Assembly (NCBI GenBank): GCA_937967775.1
Contig: CALCJH010000121.1
Span: 1 to 5,466 of the forward strand
Source: an uncultured bacterium
Lineage (GTDB): Bacteria > Armatimonadota > UBA5829 > DSUL01
Length of the DNA: 5,466 bases
Direction of reading: 5' to 3'
The notes under the pieces are model-generated. The model was not told the origin of the DNA and did no database searches. It worked only from the letters and a program-made list of their open reading frames with translations. Each line of letters opens with the position of its first letter. Position 1 is the first letter of the stretch. The translations under genes were made by a program, and so were the position numbers. Below are positions 1-4,207 of this stretch, piece after piece.

Positions 1-104
1 CACCTGCGAACCGTGGCGGGCCGGACGCCCAGCCGGGCCGCCGCCTCCTCGGGAGCCATGGCGAACAGCAGGTCCAGAGCCTGCCTCTGCTTCGCTGTTG
101 GCAT
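1..104 (-). CDS. Helix-turn-helix protein, N-terminal fragment (cut by window edge)
   Basis: Only the first 34 codons are in the window; the gene continues past position 1. The ATG at 104-102 is preceded by AGGAG (109-113) with a short 4-nt gap, a usable ribosome site. Residues 1-15 are a basic, then hydrophobic helix (MPTAKQRQALDLLFA). Residues 17-34 have the spacing of a helix-turn-helix, with EEAAARLGV followed by RPATVRR as the likely recognition helix. Such N-terminal homeodomain-like helix-turn-helices occur in phage terminase small subunits, some transposases and small transcription regulators, and the visible part cannot separate these. The gene diverges from the plus-strand gene at 307, with which it shares a repeat-rich intergenic region, so autoregulation or cross-regulation is plausible but inferred. 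Confidence 0.6.
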   Translation of the reverse strand, partial: MPTAKQRQALDLLFAMAPEEAAARLGVRPATVRR

Positions 105-118
105 CTGTCTCCTGTCTC
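105..118. repeat. Tandem 7-bp direct repeat (CTGTCTC twice)
   Basis: CTGTCTC occurs at 105-111 and again at 112-118, directly upstream of the minus-strand ATG at 104, and it contains that gene's Shine-Dalgarno site on the opposite strand. The first copy plus one base (CTGTCTCC, 105-112) is the reverse complement of GGAGACAG at 196-203. It may be a protein-binding or translational control element, or only a by-product of the purine-rich ribosome site. Confidence 0.4.
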
Positions 119-130
119 TATGCAAAAGTT
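117..130 (-). repeat. 14-bp inverted repeat, left arm
   Basis: TCTATGCAAAAGTT here is the exact reverse complement of 219-232. Read on the minus strand it is AACTTTTGCATAGA, pointing toward the partial helix-turn-helix gene and ending 12 nt before its start codon. The arms are 88 bp apart and neither is a palindrome. Equal orientation toward each divergent gene suggests a shared operator or promoter element rather than a hairpin. Confidence 0.65.
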
Positions 131-218
131 CACTCCCATGAGTAAAGGGCGCCAGACGCCCCCTCCGTCAACCTGCTCTTTTCTCAGTCTGCTTCGGAGA
201 CAGGGGTTGCCGTCTGTA

Positions 219-232
219 AACTTTTGCATAGA
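219..232 (+). repeat. 14-bp inverted repeat, right arm
   Basis: AACTTTTGCATAGA is the perfect reverse complement of 117-130. It points toward the plus-strand gene and ends 5 bp before the proposed -35 box at 238, a position suited to an activator or cooperating repressor. The match stops abruptly at both ends of the 14 bp. No known operator consensus is recognised. Confidence 0.65.
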
Positions 233-233
233 A

Positions 234-246
234 CCAGTTGCACTGG
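234..246. promoter_or_regulatory. Dyad operator candidate over the -35 box
   Basis: CCAGT-TGC-ACTGG is a perfect 5-bp inverted repeat with a 3-bp centre. It covers the whole -35 hexamer candidate at 238-243 and begins 1 bp after the right arm of the 14-bp repeat. A protein dimer bound here would block RNA polymerase, so a repressor site is the natural reading. Short dyads also arise by chance, and its position is the main support. Confidence 0.4.
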
Positions 247-266
247 CATCCTGACGGGTATATCAT
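238..266 (+). promoter_or_regulatory. Sigma-70-type promoter candidate for the plus-strand HTH gene
   Basis: A -35 box TTGCAC (238-243) and a -10 box TATCAT (261-266, five of six matches to TATAAT) are separated by the ideal 17 bp. This A/T-rich patch (about 259-286) stands out from the GC-rich surroundings. Transcription would begin near 273, just before an ATG at 274 and 34 nt before the better-supported ATG at 307. An overlapping alternative -10 (TATAAC, 266-271) has a poorer -35. Confidence 0.55.
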
Positions 267-288
267 ATAACGCATGTTCGATTATGTC

Positions 289-296
289 AAGGGGGG
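289..296 (+). promoter_or_regulatory. Ribosome binding site deciding the start at 307
   Basis: AAGGGGGG lies 10 nt before the ATG at 307. The in-frame ATG at 274 has no Shine-Dalgarno site, so this favours 307 as the main start. If transcription begins at 273-274, a leaderless start at 274 stays possible and would add 11 residues. Confidence 0.5.
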
Positions 297-306
297 TCCA
301 AGAACC

Positions 307-708
307 ATGATTGTCCGGGAAGAGCGCTTCCCCGTCCTGCCCGCCTCCGAGCCCGGCGCGTTCTGCTCGGAGAGGGACCTGAGCCGCAAGATCGCCCGTG
401 AACGCAGAAAAGTGGAGGAGGGGCGAGGCTTGCCCCCGGCGGAGGGTTTCCGTCCGGGGATGTATCTGCTGCGCCGCGAAGTGCGCGAGCTGGCAAGACT
501 GGCCGGTCTGACAGAGCTGGAAAACGGCACGCTGGAAAGACTGCTGGCCGGGGAGCCGCCCCACCGGATAGCACGGGACCGGGGATGCTCGCGGGAGGCG
601 GTTCGACGGGTCATCGAGCGCATTCGCCGAAAGCTTCTGCGGGCCTCCCGCCGGTATCCTTGGTCCGGCCTGTGGGAGGTTTATCTCGAGGAGACCCGCC
701 GGGGGTAG
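307..708 (+). CDS. Small protein with sigma-70 region 4/LuxR-like helix-turn-helix
   Basis: This is a predicted 133-aa cytoplasmic DNA-binding protein, very rich in Arg. Residues 1-60 are charged and unrecognised, with an RKIARERRKVEEG helix at 27-39. Residues 67-113 resemble the C-terminal helix-turn-helix of LuxR-type regulators and sigma-70 region 4: a lead helix (LTELENGTLERLLAGE), a second helix with HRIARDRG, then CSREAVRRVIERIRRKLLRA as recognition helix and extension. No sigma region 2 is visible, so it is unlikely to be a complete sigma factor. Small sigma-r4-like proteins of this size include phage late-gene regulators of ArpU/RinA type, but no specific match is claimed. The ATG at 307 is chosen for its ribosome site; 274 is the alternative. 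The gene diverges from the partial HTH gene and converges on the operon ending at 784. A real gene is fairly likely; its function is uncertain. Confidence 0.65.
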   Translation: MIVREERFPVLPASEPGAFCSERDLSRKIARERRKVEEGRGLPPAEGFRPGMYLLRREVRELARLAGLTELENGTLERLLAGEPPHRIARDRGCSREAVRRVIERIRRKLLRASRRYPWSGLWEVYLEETRRG

Positions 709-783
709 TTGCCCTCCAGGGTTCGGTTTGTCTTGCGCCAGGACACGGGTGAAAGCGAAACGGGGGGCCTTCCGGCGACGGTT
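709..783. other. Convergent intergenic gap with weak hairpin potential
   Basis: This 75-bp gap separates two genes that converge. GTGAAA at 749-754 can pair with TTTCAC at 782-787, and GAAAC at 757-761 with GTTTC at 781-785, but the loops are long and no T-tract follows on either strand. No clear intrinsic terminator can be called. Confidence 0.3.
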
Positions 784-1887
784 TCACATTCCCAGGAAGC
801 GTCGCAGGATGCCCACGCTTTCCTCCACCTCCGCAAGAGAGATGTGCTCGCGCGGGGTGTGCGCCAGCGTCACATCGCCCGGCCCGAAGACCACGGCGGG
901 AATCCCATGGGAGGCATACTGCGGGGCATCGGTGGCGTAGGGAGCGCACGTCAGCCCTCGTCCGGATGCCTCCGCCAGCCGGCGGACCAGAGGGTGTTCC
1001 GGATCCGTATCCAGGGCCGGGCCCTCCATATACGGCGCTAGGACTGCTGCTTCGTTACCCGTCCTTGCCCGCACCTCTTCCAGGAGATCCTCCAGCCGGT
1101 CTCCTGGAAGGCAGCGCACGTCCACGTCCGCACGGCATAGATCGGGCACGATGTTCGGGGCCTGTCCACCTGAGACTGTGGTGACCGAGATGGCGCGCGG
1201 ACCAAGATCTACATCCCGGATCTGTTGCCAGTCATACGCCAGGCGCTCCACGGCGAGAGCCGCCCGGGACATTCTGTATATGGCGTTGTCGCCCTTCTCC
1301 GGAGTGGAAGAGTGGTAGCTGCGGCCCCTGGCCTCCAGCACAAAACGCATGACTCCCTTGTGCCGGTGCACCACGGCAAGGGATGAGGGCTCGCCCGCGA
1401 TGGCGAGATCCGCGCGCAGACGCCCGGCTGCCGCGCGCGACCCCGCGAAGCTAACCTCCTCGTCGCAGACGGCCGCAAGAATCAGGTTGAACTCGCCCGC
1501 TTTCTCCCGCGCGGCTTCCAGCATCACCGCCGTGAAAGCCGCCAGGCTCGCCTTGGTGTCACAGCTGCCCCGCCCGAAGATCACGCCGTCCTTGTCCTCC
1601 GGCCGGAACGGGTCACCCTCCCAGTCCGTTGCGGGCACGGTGTCCGTGTGGGCGGACAGGATGACCGTCCGCGCGCATCGCAGGTCCATGTGGGCGTAAA
1701 GGTTGGGCCTTCCGGGCAGGACATCTTCCATCTGGCAATCCACACCTGCGGACTCCAGCAATCCAGCCAGATATCGGCAGACCATTGCCTCGCCGCCTTC
1801 ACGGCCTTCGGGAACCGGCACCTGCCCCACGCTGGGGATGGCCACCAGCTCCATCAGAATCTGTTTTGTGCCCGGATGCGCTTCCAT
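784..1887 (-). CDS. M20-family metallohydrolase (ArgE/DapE-type deacylase or peptidase)
   Basis: This is a 367-aa cytoplasmic protein, full length for the family, which hydrolyses amide bonds in N-acyl amino acids or short peptides using two metal ions. The metal centre looks complete: H80 and D82 in SAHTDTVP, bridging D110 in GRGSCDTK, the E143-E144 pair in CDEE (general base plus ligand), E166 in AGEPSS, and H343 in LAHTPREHI. The lid/dimerisation domain (about 175-290) carries the HSSTPEKGDNAI motif (192-203). Near the C terminus, YATDAPQYASHGIPAVVFGPG (317-337) matches the family pattern. AAGGGAG at 1896-1902, 8 nt upstream, supports the ATG at 1887. It is the last gene of the minus-strand operon, 27 bp after the DHOD-like gene. 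Family membership is sound; the substrate is open, since ArgE, DapE, carboxypeptidase and aminoacylase members look alike. No arginine or lysine biosynthesis genes are adjacent, so I do not name it argE or dapE. Confidence 0.9.
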   Translation of the reverse strand: MEAHPGTKQILMELVAIPSVGQVPVPEGREGGEAMVCRYLAGLLESAGVDCQMEDVLPGRPNLYAHMDLRCARTVILSAHTDTVPATDWEGDPFRPEDKDGVIFGRGSCDTKASLAAFTAVMLEAAREKAGEFNLILAAVCDEEVSFAGSRAAAGRLRADLAIAGEPSSLAVVHRHKGVMRFVLEARGRSYHSSTPEKGDNAIYRMSRAALAVERLAYDWQQIRDVDLGPRAISVTTVSGGQAPNIVPDLCRADVDVRCLPGDRLEDLLEEVRARTGNEAAVLAPYMEGPALDTDPEHPLVRRLAEASGRGLTCAPYATDAPQYASHGIPAVVFGPGDVTLAHTPREHISLAEVEESVGILRRFLGM

Positions 1888-1895
1888 GGTTGTAA

Positions 1896-1902
1896 CTCCC
1901 TT
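1896..1902 (-). promoter_or_regulatory. Ribosome binding site of the M20 hydrolase gene
   Basis: On the minus strand this reads AAGGGAG, 8 nt before the ATG at 1887, inside the 27-bp gap after the DHOD-like stop codon (TAG, 1917-1915). The gap leaves no room for a separate promoter, so the gene is probably read from the operon transcript. Confidence 0.65.
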
Positions 1903-1914
1903 CCGCCGGTGAAG

Positions 1915-3012
1915 CTAGGCGCCTTTTGCCGTCTTATGCTCCAGACCGACAGCATCCGCCAGCCGGGAGATCCCGAAGCGGTTCTTCAAGGCCGCCATGC
2001 CTGCGGCAAGGCCATCCTGAGGGTCCAGAAGCAGACGATACAGCACCTGCTCGAACTTGTTACGGCTCTGCTTCAGAACGGGCCGGACTCTGCCCGCAAT
2101 ATAACTATACACCTGGACTGCAGAGGCCCCCGCCAGGATGTAAGCCAGTGAGTCGCGCCCGGAGTAAACGCCGCCCGCGGCCGCCACCACCCGTCCTTCC
2201 AGGTTCCACTCTTGAAGGAACCCTGCCAGGTCTCCCGGTCGGAACGAACGTGGCTCGCCTGCCCCCGGAGTCCCGAAGTCAAGCGTCAGGGTGGGAGCCG
2301 CCTGGAAGGCTTCTTGAGCCCGGGCGCGTTCCGTCCCCTGCAGATTCTGCACGTCAGCGCAGATGACCCGAAGGGCCCACCGGCAATCCCCTCCGGGCAG
2401 GTGGCAAATCTGTCCCTCATCTCCCGGAGACCAGAGCGCCTCCAGCGCATCCGCGCCCGCCGCGAGCAGCTGCCTTCCCGCGTGCGCCAACTCCTCCTCC
2501 GCGCGGTCCGGGGCCGAAGCAAGGGAGGCAACGATCGCCGTCCGCCCTCGCGCACTGGATGATGCGGCGCAGACGAATTCGAGATACTCCTCCGGCCCCC
2601 GGCTGTCCAGCCTCCGGTCCCAGACCAGGGCAGGGCGTTCGTGGCGCACATCGGAAGGGTGGTAGAGGTTGCGCGCGCCCGGGCCCGGCCGGGAGCGCAG
2701 GTGGGCGTGCGATGCCCCGCCATCCGGTTCCCAGGCTGCCGCCGTCCGCAGCACCACCGCCGCCCAGCCCGCCTCCACGGCAGCCACCACACGCTCCAAC
2801 TCTCCCGTCCACTCTCCCGGCGCCACCACAAAGGGATGGCCAAGCTCTAGGGCGCCCAGTCGCGAGGTGAGATCAATGCCCAGTTGTTCCTTCAGAATGC
2901 CGGGCAGATCCGGCGGCAACGGCTCGCGCCCGAACCGGCGGTGCAGGCGCTCCAGCCGCTCCCTCTGCCGGATGGTCAGGTCCTGGGATGTCCACTCAGG
3001 CATCCCCCGCAT
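1915..3012 (-). CDS. Dihydroorotate dehydrogenase-like TIM-barrel protein, apparently degenerate active site
   Basis: This 365-aa protein has the layout of an FMN-binding dihydroorotate dehydrogenase barrel. After a charged helical N-terminal extension (about 1-45), the barrel opens at RLGALELGHPFVVAPGEWTG (51-70) and AGWAAVVLRTAA (81-92). The clearest signature is the FMN-phosphate region: AAAGGVYSGRDSLAY (277-291) and LAGASAVQVYS (293-303). The middle is unlike active enzymes. ADALEALWSPG (187-197) lies where DHODs have an N-x-S/C-CPN-type catalytic motif, and WALRVICADVQNL (212-224) lies where they have the FMN-contacting lysine; both residues seem lost, and so does the later Asn-Thr motif. 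It may bind FMN without DHOD activity, use another substrate, or have a structural role. An ATG at 3003 is an alternative start, better placed behind the GGGGGG at 3013-3018. It overlaps the upstream MFS stop (2996) by 8-17 nt, indicating coupling. Confidence 0.75.
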   Translation of the reverse strand: MRGMPEWTSQDLTIRQRERLERLHRRFGREPLPPDLPGILKEQLGIDLTSRLGALELGHPFVVAPGEWTGELERVVAAVEAGWAAVVLRTAAAWEPDGGASHAHLRSRPGPGARNLYHPSDVRHERPALVWDRRLDSRGPEEYLEFVCAASSSARGRTAIVASLASAPDRAEEELAHAGRQLLAAGADALEALWSPGDEGQICHLPGGDCRWALRVICADVQNLQGTERARAQEAFQAAPTLTLDFGTPGAGEPRSFRPGDLAGFLQEWNLEGRVVAAAGGVYSGRDSLAYILAGASAVQVYSYIAGRVRPVLKQSRNKFEQVLYRLLLDPQDGLAAGMAALKNRFGISRLADAVGLEHKTAKGA

Positions 3013-4207
3013 CCCCCCGCACCGCTGTTCCTGATGGAATCAGCCGCGTCATCGCCACGGCGAAGCTCATCAGAAGGATGACCCCTCCACTCCAGTAGGG
3101 CCAGGCGATCCCGATGCGGCTGAAGGCGAAGCCGCCCCACACCGGCCCGGCGATCCGCGCCAGACTGGCCAGCCCCTGCGAGAGTCCGAGTACCCCGCCC
3201 TGACGGTCGCGGCCGGCCGAGCGCGAGATCAGGCTGGACGTGCATGGATTCACCAGTCCCCACCCGAAAGAGATGAGCGTGCTCACCAGCATCAGCCCGC
3301 TCACGCCGCGAGGAACAGGCATCAGCATCATCCCCGCCCCGGTCAATAGAATGCCCGCCAGCAGCAGACGCTCATCGCCGAACCTGCGGCTCAGCGGCCG
3401 GATGAGAAATCCCTGCACCAGCACAGCGACCACCCCGATATAGGCAAGAAGGAAGCCAGTTGTCCGCCCGGCCGCACGGCCGTCCAGTCCCAGCCGTTCC
3501 TGCACGAACAGGGTGAAGGTCTGCTCCAGGTTGCTGAAGGCGAACGTGTTGATGAAGAGCAGGAAGAACAGCAGACCCAGCAGGGGAGAGCTCAGTGTCT
3601 CCCGCAGCTTCTGCAGGTCCAGAAACCGTGTGTGCGCCTCACGCGCCACTGTCCGGTCCAGAGTCTCGGGAAGCATAGCCGCCGCCCAGATGAAATTAGC
3701 GAAAGACAACCCCGCCGCTGCCAGGAACGGCGCTCCCAGTCCCACCTGCGCCAGCGCGGCTCCGATGGCCGGCCCGAAGATGAAACCCAGTCCGAACGCC
3801 GCTCCGATAAGCCCCATCCCCCGCGAGCGCTCTTCTTCGGATGTGACGTCCGCAATGAGCGCCGGCGCCGCTGCAAGCCCGCCCGCCGTGAAGAATCCCT
3901 GCAGGAAGCGCGCCGCGTATAGCGTGCCCAGACTCTCCGCGAACGCCATCAGTAGATAGGCCAGCCCTCCGCCCCCCAGCGACAGCAGCAGAACAGGACG
4001 CCGGCCGATGGCATCCGACAACCTTCCCCAAACCGGGGCGAAGACGAACTGTGCAAGGGAGTACGCGGAACCCAGCAGGATGATGAGATACTTGCTCGGA
4101 GTCAGACGCTCCGCCCACACGGGGAGCAGAGGTAGCACCATCCCGAAGCCTAGAAGGTCTATGAAGACGGTCAGGAAGATGATCGTCAGAACAGGCCGGT
4201 TCTTCAC
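2996..4207 (-). CDS. MFS transporter, DHA1/TetA-like drug or metabolite:H+ antiporter (second of tandem pair)
   Basis: This 403-aa inner-membrane protein is of normal length for a 12-helix major facilitator. Helix 1 holds FIDLLGFGMVLPLLP (15-29) with Asp17. Motif A, GRLSDAIGRR (61-70), lies in the helix 2-3 loop; a motif B-like ARFLQG (99-104) is in helix 4; and GAAFGLGFIFGPAIG (135-149) in helix 5 is the antiporter motif C, pointing to proton-driven export. A hydrophilic centre (about 182-206) joins the two halves. The reading frame is open up to an ATG at 4336, but the extra 43 residues are Cys/Arg-rich and lie inside the upstream gene. I chose the GTG at 4207 because AAGGAGGG (4218-4225) is 10 nt upstream and the protein then starts just before helix 1. 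The start overlaps the upstream TGA by 4 nt (GTGA). The exported substrate is unknown. Confidence 0.88.
   Translation of the reverse strand: MKNRPVLTIIFLTVFIDLLGFGMVLPLLPVWAERLTPSKYLIILLGSAYSLAQFVFAPVWGRLSDAIGRRPVLLLSLGGGGLAYLLMAFAESLGTLYAARFLQGFFTAGGLAAAPALIADVTSEEERSRGMGLIGAAFGLGFIFGPAIGAALAQVGLGAPFLAAAGLSFANFIWAAAMLPETLDRTVAREAHTRFLDLQKLRETLSSPLLGLLFFLLFINTFAFSNLEQTFTLFVQERLGLDGRAAGRTTGFLLAYIGVVAVLVQGFLIRPLSRRFGDERLLLAGILLTGAGMMLMPVPRGVSGLMLVSTLISFGWGLVNPCTSSLISRSAGRDRQGGVLGLSQGLASLARIAGPVWGGFAFSRIGIAWPYWSGGVILLMSFAVAMTRLIPSGTAVRGDAGDA

Noticed and set aside
147..161. GGGCG-CCAGA-CGCCC hairpin as a terminator or attenuator
   Set aside because: The stem is only 5 bp with no T-tract on either strand and it lies between divergent genes; expected by chance in GC-rich DNA.
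117..232. Terminal inverted repeats of a small insertion element
   Set aside because: The 88-bp interior has no coding capacity and no flanking target duplication is visible; regulatory sites fit the gene layout better.
184..564. Minus-strand 126-codon open frame antisense to the small HTH gene
   Set aside because: It crosses the promoter, the 14-bp repeat and the divergent intergenic region, shows no domain, and overlaps a plus-strand gene with a ribosome site and a recognisable HTH.
749..787. GTGAAA...TTTCAC as an intrinsic terminator between convergent genes
   Set aside because: Short arms, a 27-nt loop, overlap with the M20 stop codon and no following T-run.
2559..2870. Plus-strand open frames opposite the DHOD-like gene and the MFS genes
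   Set aside because: They are low-complexity Pro/Arg/Ala-rich translations typical of the opposite strand of GC-rich genes and lack domains and ribosome sites.
1915..3012. Housekeeping pyrD (dihydroorotate dehydrogenase)
   Set aside because: The fold signature fits, but the catalytic and FMN-contacting residues are not seen and no pyrimidine genes are adjacent.
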